The notes: generated by a model from the sequence alone, not told the origin. A stretch of DNA of 64,000 nt from Avena insularis (GCA_023614405.1 CM042688.1:382279331-382343330), one strand, 5' to 3'. Shown: positions 35,223 through 49,574, counted from the first letter of the stretch. Numbers and translations are program-made.

Positions 35223-38200
35223 TGTGGGGCTCCCAGATTAATCCTTCGAGAATCCCTTTTATGCATACTCCACGATCCCATGATCAGTTAGTCGTGGCAC
35301 ATAACCGAAAAGTATCAAAGTAAACATCCATTACTTAAGCGGATACATGTCATACCTTACATACCATTATGGCTACATCAATAATCATTAGCGGAACTTC
35401 ATCAAGCGTAGAGCCCGAGCCATGCCTTAACCTATAGCCAACTGACTGGGAGAACGTCCTAGCTCGCATAGCTGTCAACTTCATCCTCTTCTTGATATCT
35501 GAACAAGTTAATATCCAGGGACAATGCCAGTGAGTACTTTGAATGTACTCACAAACCACCTTAAGAGAAAATAATAACAACAGGATATGCAATATGGTTG
35601 TGGTAGTAGGAGGGCTCCAAGAGGGGTTATTTTCTCATCTAGTTTCTCTTGTAGATATAGCATTTACATAACTTTGTTGAAAACCTTTGAAAAATAGTTT
35701 GGAAGCCTTTTTGCAAAGTTTTAGGGAAACTCGAGGATTGAGTCACCCATTTGTTTTGTCCTTCCAGTCATCCCATGACCAAACTCCTTTCCTTCCTTTC
35801 CGACCATCCCATGGTCAAAACATGTATCCTTTCCGACTATCCCATGGTCAAAACATTTCCAAAGCCATTGCTTTTCTGAAATCCCTTTTGTAAACAAAAT
35901 CAGCACCGCTCTATAGAAACCTTCCCAACCGTCCATGACCGCGGACACGGCTATTCGAATAGATTTTCACTCTACAGAGATTGTACACTTTACCCACACC
36001 ATCCGGGTACCCTACCCTGATCTACACCGATCGTGGGTCGAGTATCCGATCAAGACTCTCCAGATGCGCACCCAATATAAGTGCCTACCCTATGAGTATT
36101 GTTCCCCTCAACACCGGGACGCCTTATATAGTTCCCAAGCTAACCGGGGAGCTTTTTCCACTTCCCAAGTGTGCGCTTTCAATGAGAGGCATCCATTTTT
36201 AAGACTCAAAACATTTTCCTTTTTCAAGACTCTCTTGGCAAGTCCCACTTTCCAAGGTTTTCACATAAAGCATTTTTGAAAACTTTTCTGGGGGTTTCCC
36301 ATCCTGTAGCTTTGCTTCGGCTAAATCGAGGTCTTCAAAGGGGTATGGTGTATTACACCATCTACCATACTAGGGGAAAGTAGGTATCATCGATGAGGTT
36401 GTACACAGTAGTACCATTGTGTAATGGTTTGGAGGAGCCAAGCCACTACCAGAGATAACCCATCATATAATAAAACAATGCAGTTTCATAAACAGTAGAT
36501 AAAACATGCATAAGTAAAACAGTAGGACAAGGCTTATGAGCAAGAAGGTGGCTTGCCTGCAATTAGCAATATGGCATAAATGTCCCTGGACTTCTTCTTT
36601 GGATAACCAAGAATACCAACTTCTTATGGTCTCCGATATAATCACATCTATCATCGATATGGATCACATGCAAGCAAACAAGGGGCACAATAAACACCAG
36701 GCATACAAACACTAATACCATATAGAAAATAGACATTCAACACATTATTCACTTTAGTAGGTTTTGATATATTGAGTTTATAGCAATTGGAAATACTTTA
36801 TTTGCATTGGTGGAGTTTTGTTTATGATTTATGTGGCATACATCACTTAATTAAGGAACTTAAGTCCAAGGCTTGGTTTTCTATAATATTATTATATCAA
36901 AACTATACCATCATATAGGTAATTATAATATGAAGCCAACAAAAGTGGTTTCATTATTTTATTAAAATCCATTGATTTACTATGCAATTCCTAGTGAATA
37001 AAACTCAGTTTTAGGAAATAATTTATCTGAAAAGTTTTGTGAGTCTAAAAATTATTTACTTGGATGGTTAAGTAGGGTTTGAGGGACTGGTTTAGCGAGA
37101 GTTGAAATCACTTTGAAATATTTACCAGAATGCCCTCAGGAAATTTCCCAAGTCAGTTATGTACTTATATTGTCGTTTTCACCAGATTAATTATACAAAA
37201 CCTATTGATGTGATTCCAAGGGAACATGGTAGGCCCTTTGAAAACCTTTTTGTAGAAATTGGAATCACCCATTTTGGAGTTGTGAAACTCCTGTAGTGAT
37301 TTTATTGGTGAATCAACCATGCACATAAATGTTTATTTCACAAAAATTCCACCAAGGACCATAAAAGTATGGGCTCCTAGGGTTGGGAGGATATTAGTAT
37401 TTATGTTCTATGGGAGTTGGAATTAGCTCAGTACCTATCGTAGTTTGGCCCAGATAAAATCCTAATAGCAACTTTGTCCTGCTTTTGTTATTTTTGTTAC
37501 AGGTAATCTAAGAAGCAAATTAGTATGAGGCCAAGGTCACAAGATGGGTATTCAATTTATCTACTAGTGTAACCTTGTTTCATTCTATTTGGATATGTGT
37601 AACTAAGTGGAGAAAATATTAACTAAAATAGATGTTGCGTAGTGGATTAATTTCCAGAATTTAAGTATTATTATTTTGGTCAAAGTCTTAGTACTGCATG
37701 TTAGAGGGTTTGTCAGGAACATGTACAAAATTAGATCTAGGAAAAACATGGTCGTTTTCATTTTTATTTCCATTTAAACCAACTCACAACTTTCAAAGCT
37801 GGATTTAAAATAAGAACCAAAAAGGATAAAGGCCAGCCCGGCTGGATCTGGAGCAATTGGGACGTCCAGGGGAAGATGCATCCCACCCGGGCGACACTTT
37901 CATGAGGCGCTTGATTTGAACTCCTGCCAGTCGCCTGGGTTAGCGAGGGGCCGAGTCAAAGAGGTATGGGGCCATGGGGTCCGTCCAATCAAGGGGAATC
38001 GAGCGGCTCTCCGTCGTCGTCCTCAGAGAAAGGTCCAGCGGCAGCAGAACCCTAGAGGCGAGCGGGGGCAGCGCAGGGGCTCACCTGGGAGGTGTTTTCG
38101 GCAAAGAGAAGGCTGCAGGAAGACATGGTGCAGGCCGACGACTCTAGCGAGGTGCAGCAGCACGGCGTGTGGTGCTCGGAGCTTGCTCGCATGACGACGA

Positions 38201-40528
38201 CCATGGAGGGCGTTCGGGAGCTCGCCGAAGATGCTTCCAGGGGCCTTCTTGGAGCAAGAGGCGAGCAGGGTTAGATTCAGGGGAACATGGGGATCTCAAA
38301 AATGACACATGCAAGGAGAGGGGAGCATAGTAGAAGGAGCTACGCTCAGATCTTGGAGGTTAGCCGAGAGGCCATTGTCTTCCTCTCTTGGGCAAGACAA
38401 GGCAGTGGAGGAGTAGGGGAGGTGAGGTGGGAGTGGGAAGATGCAAATGATGGGGAGGGTCTTTGGCCTATTTATTTGGTAAGGAGGAGGTCCATGGTGG
38501 GCATGGTGTAGGAGGAGTTTGGGGAGAGTGTGTTGGCCGGGCATTGGGCATCCAGGGCGGTGGAGGGAGTGTGGTGGGTCTTTGAGTCAATCAATGAGTG
38601 GAGAGGAGGGTGGTGGCTGTTCCTGCCCTATTACATTACAAGATTTGCAATAAATGGCTTCTCTCTCTTTAGTCTCTCTCTCCAAGAGGCAAGGGCAAGG
38701 ACAGAGGGTTCTACAGTGTTGACCACGACTAGGGGTGCGTGTGGTTGTTGTGGAGAAGTGTTGGGCAAGATTTGATAACGATTTGAGATAATTTGATAGT
38801 GGTTTGGTGTTATGATCAATCTTTCCATAATTGATGATTATGAAGGAATTCTTGAATTTTTATCTTTCCAATATGAGATAAGGGTGTTGGTAGTTAGGTA
38901 TGGTCCTTGTACACCTCCATGATTTACTTGGGATTTATTGGATGGTTTTTGGTCCACTTATTATCAATCATTTAGAAAGTGCTGAAATGGTTTTGAGAAG
39001 CTAAATTGATATTTTTGAATTGGACAAGGTTGGTTTTTGATGTGGGAAGATCTTAATTATGATTACCCCCTTAGGAGAATTTTCCCAAGATTTATTGAAG
39101 GAAAAAAGTATTTAAAACAATTATTATTCCAATTTAGCCATTTAAGAAAATGGGCAAAAAGAAATAATAAAGCTCTTCAAAAATATTTATTTTTGTAGTG
39201 GGAAGATAGGGTATGATATATAGGCCTCATATGAGCCTAAATATGGGGATGTGTTTTGGAGAAAATCAAACTTTCTTCTATAGATTATGTTTTGGAGATT
39301 TTGTCCACTAAAGGAATTAAATGGTTTTGGTCCATATTAATTATGGATAATAGTTGATAAATCTTTATAATCAAGGTATATGATGTACACAAGGTGTATA
39401 TAGCATTTTCAACCTTGGGTGTTCAGAATCCAACTTGATTTTGGTGGAGACAGGAATTAAAGGATCCAGGGTGATGTTATATTCATACCATCAAAACATG
39501 ATTGTATCTTGGAACTCAAGGCTCACATTGGTTCAAGGGTTATATGGATAGATAGACCAAGTTAAGTAGATCACCATGGTACAGAGATTTGAGCTTGATC
39601 ATGCCTGAGTTCTCCAAGGATTGATTCCAAACTTTGAATAAAATAAGACTGCCAAAGCAGATTACCAAATAGCCTTCAAAACCTTGTGGGTTTCTGAAGC
39701 ACAAGGATCCATTTCGAACAAGTGAAGTAGGTATTTATGGACCTTTATGAGTAGAACACAATCATGCAAAGAGTTGGTCCAAAGAAGGTAGGATGAAGGT
39801 GTGAGCTTCTGCTGAAGTAGGCATGTTGATAAGATTTGCATGAATTGTTATTTCCTTGCCTGTGAAACCTTTAAGAACAAGTGGGTTAGAGGATGGTCTA
39901 ACCAAGGAAAGAGTGGACCTTGGTATTCTTTATGATGGTCTACAAGATGGTTCAAGTGCTTTACCAAAAAACCATAGGGGTTGAAAAAGAGAGGCACGCC
40001 AAGAAGTGATGTTGAAACAGTTTCCAGACTTAGTCAAAATTTAGCAGATTTAGAGTTTTTGACTAGAATATGAGTGGGGATGTTTTTGATGGGTTGCAAG
40101 GTATCAAAGCATCATCAAGTGGATGATGTTGAAGTATATATTGAGTAGAATAGTTTCATGCTTGATATTGGTCTTCATTGACTTGGAAACTTCTAGAATG
40201 GATCACTTTAGAATTGGTATGGTTAAGGGTTTTAGATGATCACCTAGTGGCTATAGATCAGATACATCTTGGTTAACTTGCTTAGGGTTGATACAATTGG
40301 ATTAGCTAAGTGTTATATTATGATCTCCTAGGGTAGCTTATACTAATTCTAAGCAATCAAGTCAAGCAACAGATCAAGGCAATTCATCTTAGCAGATCAA
40401 GGCAACTCATCTTACAAACAAAACAAATCTACTACCACGGGTACCTCCAAGCCTAGCTTGAGGTAAGGATGGATATTTTGAAAGGGTGGAGTTTTAATAA
40501 GCTGAGAGTCCTTGTTATTGCTACCAAG
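35223..40528 (-). mobile_element. Long LTR of element R1 (copy R1b), interrupted by R2
   Basis: It starts TGTGGGGCTCCCAGATTAAT at 35223, where D2 breaks off relative to D1, and aligns with R1a from about 36180 on. The last 400 or so bases of the LTR seen in R1a (after CTACCAAG) are missing because R2 is inserted at 40529. The complete LTR would be about 5.7 kb, unusually long. Like R1a it has a G+C-rich part with AAACCCTAGAGG (about 38045), a TATA-like AAATAAATAGGCC (minus strand, about 38465) and no recognisable coding sequence. The left part (35340-35620) resembles in layout the left part of the R3 LTR. It may be a 3' LTR or a solo LTR. Confidence 0.7.
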
Positions 40529-42502
40529 TGTAACATCCCAGCATTAGATCTTAGAAATAAGGTGAGTTAAGATGTGTGCATTGCATTCATGCATAGAAAA
40601 TCCAGGGAATTTTCGTGCCAAACTAAAAGAGTAGAGTAAATCAGAGTTCTCTCACTCCGATGAATTAGGTTTAGATCATCTGAGATGAGTAAGGTGAATT
40701 TTGACATGATCTCTACTGTTTTATGGTTTATGAGGGAAGAAGTTTGAGTTTTGAATCCGAATAAACAATTTCGTTAACTAATAGGAAATAAATAATAAAA
40801 ATAGATTTCAAATAAAGAATATTTTATATTGCATGTAATAAATAAAATAATTGAATACAAATAAGAAAGTAGTATTCTTTAATTTTAATCCATATAAATA
40901 TGGGATTAAGGAATTGTTATAATAATCCAATTACAAGTATATAAAAAACTAAAATACAAGGAAAGATTAAATTTTATTAATTGAAACATGTATTACAATA
41001 TTATTTTATAATAAAAGAATAAAGGTAAACAGTAAGGAAATATAATTAAGAAATGAAACAAATAAAAGAATTCTTACTTACAAGAATCTATCTATTACAT
41101 TGTTTTCTACAAATAAGTAGACAAATTAAGAAAGTTACAGAAGGATAAAAGAAAGTCCTAGACTATTTCTCTGAGATAAGTCATAAGTCATTCTTTCATT
41201 CCTTAGAATGATCTGGGTTCCTGCAAAATACAAACAAAAGATAAAATAAAAAAAGGGGTTAGTGTGTAGTTATACTCTCAGATTAGTCATAGAAGTGCTA
41301 TGCCAATATCATCATTGAGTATTAATAAAAGGGGCTAAATATAGCAGTATATGTCCTCATCTAGATTTTTGCCTCAGTTCAAACATCATAGCCCTTAAGG
41401 GGAAAGTTTCACCAACATAGTAAACAGGTAAAAGTAAAAATGCAACAACAGCTAGAAAAGATCTTCATAGTTGATCTGATCCACAACCAGACCAAAGAGC
41501 AAGGTACCTTAGTCACCTAAATGCATGTGATGTGTTGTCCAAACAGCAGCAGCAGTACAAGCACTCAAAAGAGAATACCCTGCCGTAGCACAATCACTAG
41601 GGAGCTCATTCTAACTTCTCAAGTACACAACCATCTCTAGAACCCAACAAAGAAATCACTGGTTCTTATCAGTTTTCTTTCAAAAATACACTAATCAAAT
41701 CCACCACCCAAAAGCTCAAGTATGAGCTAGTTTATAGTACCAGGAGAACGAGATACCATCAACAACTGAAACATTTCAGCAACAAGTCAAGCAAGGAACT
41801 TACTCAAGGTCCTCGCGAGTATATATAAGAGGAAGTAGGGGCCGGAGAAGAGGCAACACATGGCAGCATGGGGAGCACCCCAAAGGGGCGCTGCGACCCG
41901 CGCCGAGCCGCAATCACGGCGGCCACAGGATAGGGCAACACCCCACCATCACCAAGGCACCAGGGAAGCGTCAGAAGAGCATCGGAGCGCCTAATCACTG
42001 GTGAGCCTAAATGTTGTCATCGCCTACATTTCAAAAAGGTCAGAAAACACTATTTTCACAATAACATGATTATGGATTATTTACCAAGTGGTAATAATCT
42101 TTTGATACAGTTCCGGTGGTAAAGGAACATAATATCTAGGACTTAACAACCAATGTTGCCAGTGATTCTAGCGTCGTATATTACGCGTTAACCATTAGGT
42201 TTGGAATGGGACGGAGAAGTCAGTTGTATCTTCTTCTTTCATACGGAGGCAAGATGACCTTATCGTGACGTTGGGATTCCTGGTATGGAACCAACATATG
42301 GGTGGGAACCCTTAGGCCCCACGATTTTGGTGTCTAGATTATTTATGAGTGGCTATCGGAGGTATCGTCGGGCCTTTTAGGGAGCTTACCAGGGGCATCA
42401 CCACTTCATAGAGTCTTCAGGAACTCACCAGGGTTAAAGGTTGTCCTGGTTGGAGGCCTAACAGAGGTGTAGTCAGCCCCGGAGGATCGTGCAGACATAT
42501 GG
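40529..42502 (+). mobile_element. LTR of element R2, left part
   Basis: It begins TGTAACATCCCAGCATTAGA inside R1b. It is A+T-rich to 41100 and becomes mixed after that. It is cut at 42502 by R3, whose target duplication TATGG is at 42498-42502; the other part continues at 61255. The whole LTR would be about 2.84 kb. Because the tRNA primer site comes after the second part on the + strand, this is a 5' LTR and R2 reads to the right. Confidence 0.75.
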
Positions 42503-43857
42503 TGTCAACACCTGGATTTTTAATCCCAGATGCATGTTATGTCATCCATCGCAATCCTAGGATTACCATTTTTGCGAGACATAACATATTGGATATCATA
42601 GTACATCATCCATTACAAACCATAAATAAGGTCGTACACAAATAAGGATCTCATGATCCAGTCTTAATACAACAAGTAGCGGAATAAATATAAAGCGTAG
42701 TAGTGGGGTCCATCTTCAGGGGCACAGGCAATGCTGACAAAGGCAGATAGTCCTAGTTATCATAGCCTTCCTACTGACCATCATCTTGGTAGTCTCCTTC
42801 ATAGTCTGGCCATGAGAATCGCCAGGGACAAAAGCCATGAGTACTCTTTAAGTACTCGCAAACTACCACTAACAAGTAGTATAGTTCTAAGTAAAGTGCT
42901 ACCTCTAGGTTTACTATAAAGTTAAGTTTGAAACCTAAGATGAGTTCAGAAGCAAAGAAAGATAAAATAAAGTTCTAGAACCACTTAAGTTGGGAAGCTA
43001 GTGTCATAGTCACAACCCTGCTGTGGTCAAGTCAAGACTCCTCATTCATTTCACAAGTTATTTTGAAAACATCTGACAACGAAACAGTATGGGCACTCCA
43101 ACTGTCCATAACCGCGGACGCGGTTATTCGAATAGTTTGACACTCTGCAGAGGTGGTACACTTTCACCACAAGATTCGATACATCTATTAGGGATAACCC
43201 TGAATCATCATACTTAGTATGCAGATAATCAAACATAACCTTTCCTTTACACACCCTAGTATAAGCACCTCTCCTATGAGTATGGCCTCCCAACCATGAC
43301 CATTTGTCATCTTGGGCACTGCATAGGTGGACAACATTGAGAGGTAGCCTCAGCTCAAACCTCTCCCGTGAGGGAACTAATACTAATGCATATAAACTTC
43401 CGGCTAAGCCTTACCCAATTCAGGTATTGTGGTTGTACGGTAAATTTGGAATGCTATCGAATCCGAATCCAACCATCAGTTTTGTAAACGGGTCAAGGCT
43501 CATGCCTCAATAGTTTCATCATCATAAACCATTTGTGTTTCTCAACACATGTCAAAACATCTCAATAGAATGACTCATCATTCCAAGGTTTTCTCAATTC
43601 ATTTTCACCAAGTGTTCCCATCTAAAGTGACTCAAGTTTTTATCTACTCTAAATTACTAAGTTAAGAGTGCTCACTAAGGTGGAAAGATGGGATCAATCT
43701 CATGCCATAGAATGACATCTAAAGTTATCTAAATAGGTCAAGTTTTATACTCTTTATGCTACCTTCAAAACAAGTAAGGGACTTTGGTAATGTAAAGGAA
43801 GTAAAGCTTGAGAAATAATACCTGGGGTAAGTAATAGTTAAAGTGGTATAACCAAAG

Positions 43858-45504
43858 TGAAGGAAATATGCCCTGAGAGGCAATAATAAAGTTGTTATTA
43901 TGTATTCCTTGTATATGATAGATGTTTATTTTGCATGATATAATTGTATTGATAGGAAACATCAATACATGTGTGTTTAATAAACAAAAAGGGTTCCTAG
44001 TTATGCCTCTCTTATAAACTAGCTTGTTGATTAACAAGATGATCAAGGTTTCCTGATCATGGACATTGGATGTTGTTAATAACAAGGTCACAGCATTTGT
44101 GAAATGATGTGATGAACATTCATCCGAAGTATAGCATTACGATCAAGTCATTATGTTTATATTGCTATAACATCATACGAAGTAATCTTTATCCTTAGAC
44201 CATGAGATCATGTTAATTGCTAACACCGGAAGAGTATCTTGATAACATCAAATGTCACACCGTAACAGGGTGACTATAAAGATGGGTTCAGTACTATGAA
44301 GGTGTTATGTTGAGGCTCATGGATCAAGAGTGGAATTTGTCAATCCAGATGACGGATAGATATACTCTGGGCCCTCTCGATGATATCACATTAAGATAGC
44401 TTGCAAGCAAGTGATGTGATCACTAGAATGTTATATCAGGACGAGAAAAGAGTGCATGTCGTAGATCAAACTAGGTATGGAGATACCGATGATCGAATCT
44501 TGGACATGTAATATATCGAGAAACAAAGGGATTTAGTTACAAGCGTTAAAGGTTCTCACGATCACAGGAGTCATCGTTGAATGTGTAGGAGTCAGTACGG
44601 ATCTCCGTGTCAGCCGCTGATTATTGATCGGAGAAGGGCCTCGATCATGTCTGCATTATTCGCGAACCGTAGGGTGGCACACTTAAGAGTTACCGGACAC
44701 CATTTTGGAGCACATATGTTTCAGACGAAAGAATTGCAAAGCGTAGGAATTGTTTCAATAGAAACCGGAAATTGTTTCGGGTGAAATTGTAGAAGGTGGT
44801 TCTGCATGTGATATTGAAATATTGCAAGGGGCTATATGTGAATGTTTTTTAATTAAAGAAATTAACAAAATTCTGAATAAATTTAATAAAAAGAGTTTTA
44901 TTAAATGAGAGAGCATTAAATTTGGAGAAATTTAATGCATTTAAAGTGGAGACTTTAAAAGGTAATGTGAAGAGGCATTTTAATGTGGAGGGGTTACCAC
45001 CACATGAATGGGGGAGGTGAGGGGTCACCCCCCCATGCGCCGGCCATGGAGAGAGGGGGCACCCCCTCCTCCTATAAAAGGCCACCCATTCCCTCCTTCA
45101 TCCTCACACCTCCTTGTGAAGGATCTCTCTCCCCCTCTAGAATTATTCCCCCATGGTCTCGGATTAGCGAGATACTTGTTCCCGGTGGCATTTCGTCTAA
45201 AAGGAGTTGCTGCTTCCGCTGGATCGCTGGAGCGAGGAGGTGGAGGTTGTCCGGTGGCTTGAACGTGTGTGCGAGTGCGGACGCGCTACTAAGTTGCGGC
45301 GCTCGGACTTCCTCACGATCTTGAGATCGGCAAGTGTACGACTACATCAACCACGAGTTTCTACTTGTTAACAAAACTCGTTGTCTTCGAGGGTAAGTTC
45401 TCCATGGATGTATGTCCACCCGTTGCTCTGTATCTAGTAGATAGATCTTGGCGTATAGTTCTCATCATAGGAATTTTTTTGTTTTCTATGCTGCGGACCC
45501 AACA
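43858..45504 (+). mobile_element. Copia solo LTR, BARE/Angela-like
   Basis: 1647 bp from TGAAGGAAATATGCCCTGAG to GCTGCGGACCCAACA, flanked by CAAAG at 43853-43857 and 45505-45509. The uninterrupted sequence is seen in the other R3 LTR at about 58697 (AACCAAAGCATGCC), which confirms the site. It has the family features GGCAATAATAAAG near the start and a G+C-rich leader after a TATA box. There is no internal sequence: it is a product of LTR-LTR recombination. Confidence 0.92.
45073..45079 (+). promoter_or_regulatory. TATA box of the Copia solo LTR
   Basis: TATAAAA followed by GGCCACCC, in the normal place for BARE/Angela promoters, about 430 bases from the LTR end. Confidence 0.55.
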
Positions 45505-48029
45505 CAAAGCATGCCTAATGCATCTTGCTTATTTTCTCTAGCTTAATTCTAGCTTTCTAACAATAGCTTGCAAGTGTTATCTTGCATTGTTAATGGTGGC
45601 TTGCCTTGGTTGGTGAAGTGGTTGAAGTTTTCTTCCTCCTCTTGATAGAACTCCTCCTCCTCGAAAGCTTGGTCGGTATTATCGTCTATAAATACATACG
45701 GAGTACACAATCACCAAACAATACTTAACTAGTGTAATTAGCACTCTAAGGCAAACATTTGATGATCTATTATCATCACAAGCATCACAAGTTTTATTAA
45801 CTAGTTTTATTCTTTTTATTTAAGAAAAGTAATTTCTACTCATCAAAAATTAACTAAGATTTAATATTCACCACTTAAAATACGGGATCATGTGGGCACA
45901 TGTCATCACCACATATTCTAACATATGGGAATGTAATTTAATGGTTGGTTCATAATTACATTGGTTTAAGTTCATTATTTAGTGATTTAAAGTGACTAGA
46001 AATGCCTATATAGCATTATTTTGGTACTAGTCCAAAGTCACTGCATGTAAACCCTAATATTATTACATATTAAGATAGGTATGGTTAATTGTGATTTTTG
46101 AGAGTTGGAATGAACTCAAAAGCTATCATGGTTGATTTTACAAAAATCTTTGAATGTGCAAAAGCTTTTGTCTTGTTATTTTTACTATGAAAGATGTCTA
46201 ATTCTAATTGAATTAAATCCAATGGGCTTGGGTACATCTTTTCAGTAGCTTTCTAACAAAATTGGAATCACTCCATTTGGATTTGTAGATCTCTCTGAAT
46301 TGATTTTCAAACTAGGGGACTGAACTAAGTTCAAACCTAAATAGAAAAATCTAGATTTGAATTAAATGGGTCGCGCGGGAACGAAAATGGGCCGGTCCAG
46401 TGGCACTCCATGGCCTTGAGGCACAATCTGCAGGGGTCCACCGGTCGGTGGCTCTTCTACCAAGAGGTGCAGGCGATGTGGGCCGTTAGATTATAACTAG
46501 GATCTACCGTTCTGGCTTGTCGTCGACGCCGGACAGGTCGTCGGCGAGGACAAACCCTAGCGGCTCGGTGGGGGTGCTTAGGGGGCATACCAAGGCTCTA
46601 GCAACGACAGCGAGGCAGGCAAATGAACGGGTGGACGACGGCGAGGTCAGGGGTGGTCGCGGCAGCTCCTGCGGTGGTCGTAATCAGCGGGGCCCTTGTC
46701 CTCCAGAAGTGGCCAGCTCCGGTGGAATTCCGGCGACTACGAGCTCGAGCGGATCCAGGAAGAAGTGGGGTCTGATCAGTGGCGAGAGGGGAGGTGAGTG
46801 GTGTGCAGATAAGGCTAGGGGTGGGCTCCTTATGTAGGCTCGACGACGGGACAGCGCGGCGTGGCCAGGCGATGGTGGCAACATGGCTACGGGCTGCTAG
46901 CGGCATGGCTGTGAGCGGCGATCGAGGCGTGGTCTCCTGGCGGTGCTCTATATTGTAATGGCGCTGCTAGGGGCGGTGGCAAACGGTCGGGCGGTGCTCA
47001 CACTCTAAGCGGCAGAGGCGGTGTTCGACACGGCGTGCGATGGCTGCAGGTCAAACGACAGCGAACGGGCATGTCCGGGCGGTTCCTGGGTTCATGGCTG
47101 AGCGGTGAGCACGGGCTGCGGTCGAGGCACGGCGCTGGGCGAGTGGTCCACGGCTCGGCTTTTCTCGGGGAGGGGACAAAGGGCGGCGGCGTGGTCTGGT
47201 CTAGCTCCTATACATGGCGAGAGAGAGAGGGGTGGTTGGCTGCGAGCTATCCATGCTTGACCGTCGAGCATGGTGCTCAGGTGGCGCGGCACTGCTGCTA
47301 GGGACTAGGGGATCGGGTGATTATGGCTTGGTTAGATCAATTGGAGACAGAGGGAGCAATATGAGGTCAAATGGGTGGCAAAACCCTGTAGAAAACAGTG
47401 AGCTAAATACTAGGTGTGAATCCTGCCTACCAAGTGTTTGTGAAAATGCCCAAAAGAAATTTAGTTTTGAATTTTGAAAAGATTTTTGGTGGGTTTGCTA
47501 TACACATGCTTAAACCTCTGTGGTTGCTTGGGTTTTGAAAATGGAGCTCATTTGAGTGGTTTTTGAATAAGTGTGATCTTCCCATATGAACTACATTCAA
47601 ATTTCAAATGCCATTTAAAATTAATGTTTGAAAGTATTTGGCAGATCAGAAAGTTGGCCTTGGTAAATCATTACATGTACTAGCAAGGGGTGCAAAGATC
47701 CACATTTGTCTCTGTTAAGAATTGAGTCCTAGGAAAAGCCAAAGTAGGCATGTTGATTAAAATGGCACAAATGACCATTTGGTTATTTTATTCATTTTGA
47801 TTTTTTTTCTTTGGGATTTGTTCGGGAATGATCTAGATGATGTTTATTTCATCTAAGAATCAGTTTACAAGCAATGGATCACTTAATCATGGAAATTCAA
47901 ATGAACTCCTATTTAAATGCACACACATATGAATGCTATAATAATTTTAAAAAAGGAAAAGTTTTTGTTAACCCTAATTTTGATGATTTGGATCTTAATA
48001 ACCTTGGATTAAAGTTTTGGGATGTTACA

Positions 48030-48046
48030 AACCTTGCCCCCTTAAA
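48030..48046 (-). promoter_or_regulatory. Polypurine tract of R3
   Basis: On the minus strand TTTAAGGGGGCAAGGTT directly precedes the TGTAACATCC start of the 3' LTR. Such TTTAAGGGGG tracts are usual for chromoviruses of grasses and fix the orientation. Confidence 0.8.
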
Positions 48047-48077
48047 CAAAATCTTGTCCCGAGATTTACAAAGCAAA

Positions 48078-49574
48078 CTAGGAACTAAAGAGATCTGGGA
48101 ACTCTGTCCTAATGTAATCTTTTCGCTACCAAGTGGCTTCCTCTTCGGTATGGTTGCTCCATTGAATCTTGAGAAACTTGATACTCCTGGTCCTGGTGGT
48201 TCTGTAAGCTTCTTCTAGGATATGGATGGGCACTTCACGATATGTCAGGTCATTGTTGATCTCCACAGCTCGGTGATCTATGTTCTTGAAAACTTCCATC
48301 TTCTCCGGCACTTCCAGGCATTTGCGAAGTAACGAGATATGGAACACATTGTGAATAGCTGACATCTCTTCAGGTAGTTCCAGTTGATACGATACTTCTC
48401 CTCGATGATTCATAATTTTGAAGGGCCCGATATATCTGGGGGCTAACTTTCCTTTCAGACTAAAGCGTTGGGTTCCTTTCAATGGAGAAACCATGAGATA
48501 TACAAAATCTTTGACATTGAAAGGCAGGTATCTCCTTCTCTTGTCGGCATAACTCTTCTATCTGGATTGGGCGGTTTTGATGTGCTCATGAACTTTGTGA
48601 ACTTTCTCTTCGGCTTCTCGGAGGATGTCGGGTCCAAAGATCTGACTCTCTCCTTCTTGCGACCAATTCAAAGGGAGGCGGCACTTTCTTCCGTATAGGA
48701 ACTCAAATGGTGCCATCTGCAAACTAGCTTGATAACTATTGTTATATGAGAATTCTGTGAAAGGCAGGCAGTCTTCCCATTTTGATCCATATTATAACAC
48801 ACAAGCTCTTAGCATATCCTCTAAGATTTGGTTGACTCTCTCAGTCTGTCCATCAGTTTGCGGGTGATAAGCGGTGCTGAAATTTAACTTGGTTCCCAAT
48901 CCTTCCTGACCTTTCTGCGAAAATCTCGAGGTAAACTGGGTTCCTCGATCTGATACTATGGTCTTGGGGGTTCCATGCAGACTAACAATCCTAGCAACGT
49001 ACAGCTCTACTAGCTTCGCACTCTGGTAGGTAGTCTTGACGGGTATGAAGTGAGCTACCTTGGATAGTCTATCAACTATGACCCATATTGAGTCATTTCC
49101 TCTACTGGAAGTAGGCAAACCGGTGATAAAGTCCATTCCGACGGAATCCCATTTCCATTCCGGAATCTGCAATGGTTGCAACAGTCCTGCGGGTCTCTGA
49201 TGCTCTACTTTGACTCTTTGACATATGTCACATTTGGCGATGTAGGTTCCAATTTCTCTCTTCGTCTTGTGCCACCAAATTTGCTCTTTCAAATCTTGAT
49301 ACATCTTCGTTCCTCCGGGGTGGATAGAATAAAGAGTATCATGATCTTCCTTCATGATAACTTGCTTCAGCTCAATCTGGGCACCACATCGTCCTTTGTA
49401 CCACAGAACTCCTTCTTCGTCTTCAGGGAATCTAGGTACCTTTCCTATACCGATACGATGTTTGATTCCGTCGATACTTTCATTTCCCTTTTGGGCTTAC
49501 TTGATTTGGCTAATCAATGTGGGTTGAAATTTAATGCTAGCTAAGAATGCTTTGCTAACTAGCTCAGTTCTGAA
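48078..49574 (-). pseudogene. R3 pol 3' part: integrase and chromodomain
   Basis: On the minus strand the integrase has the HHCC zinc-binding part (HPGGTKMYQDLK, then CDICQ) and the DDE catalytic core, with aspartates in GMDFITGLP and VSDRGTQFTS and the glutamate in QTDGQTERVNQ. A C-terminal part follows (LAPRYIGPF, VFHISLLRKC) and then a chromodomain (VPIHILEEAYRTTRTRSIKF, WSNHTEEEATW). In intact elements the integrase joins the cDNA to the genome and the chromodomain can guide the choice of site. The frame is broken by stops around 49472, by one at the end of the 187-codon open block (48792), by a further one near 48550, and by a TAG at 48126-48128 inside the chromodomain; the natural end is TAG at 48078-48080. 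It is a decayed copy. Confidence 0.88.

Larger units (their letters stand above)
42503..48029 (-). mobile_element. 3' LTR of R3, with Copia solo LTR inside
   Basis: From TGTCAACACC to GATGTTACA, 5527 bp including the 1652 bp caused by the Copia insertion, so about 3.9 kb of LTR. The G+C-rich section at 46370-47300, with AAACCCTAGCGGCTCGG, matches 59560-60540. Its TATA box has changed to TACATAA (minus strand, 46830-46836). A 5' part of about 400 bp that the other LTR has lost is kept here (about 43378-43780). Confidence 0.88.

Noticed and set aside
44581..44784. Short + strand open frame
   Set aside because: It lies in the Copia solo LTR, which does not code for protein.
49176..49544. 122-codon + strand open frame
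   Set aside because: Antisense shadow of the R3 integrase, whose HHCC and DDE motifs are on the minus strand.
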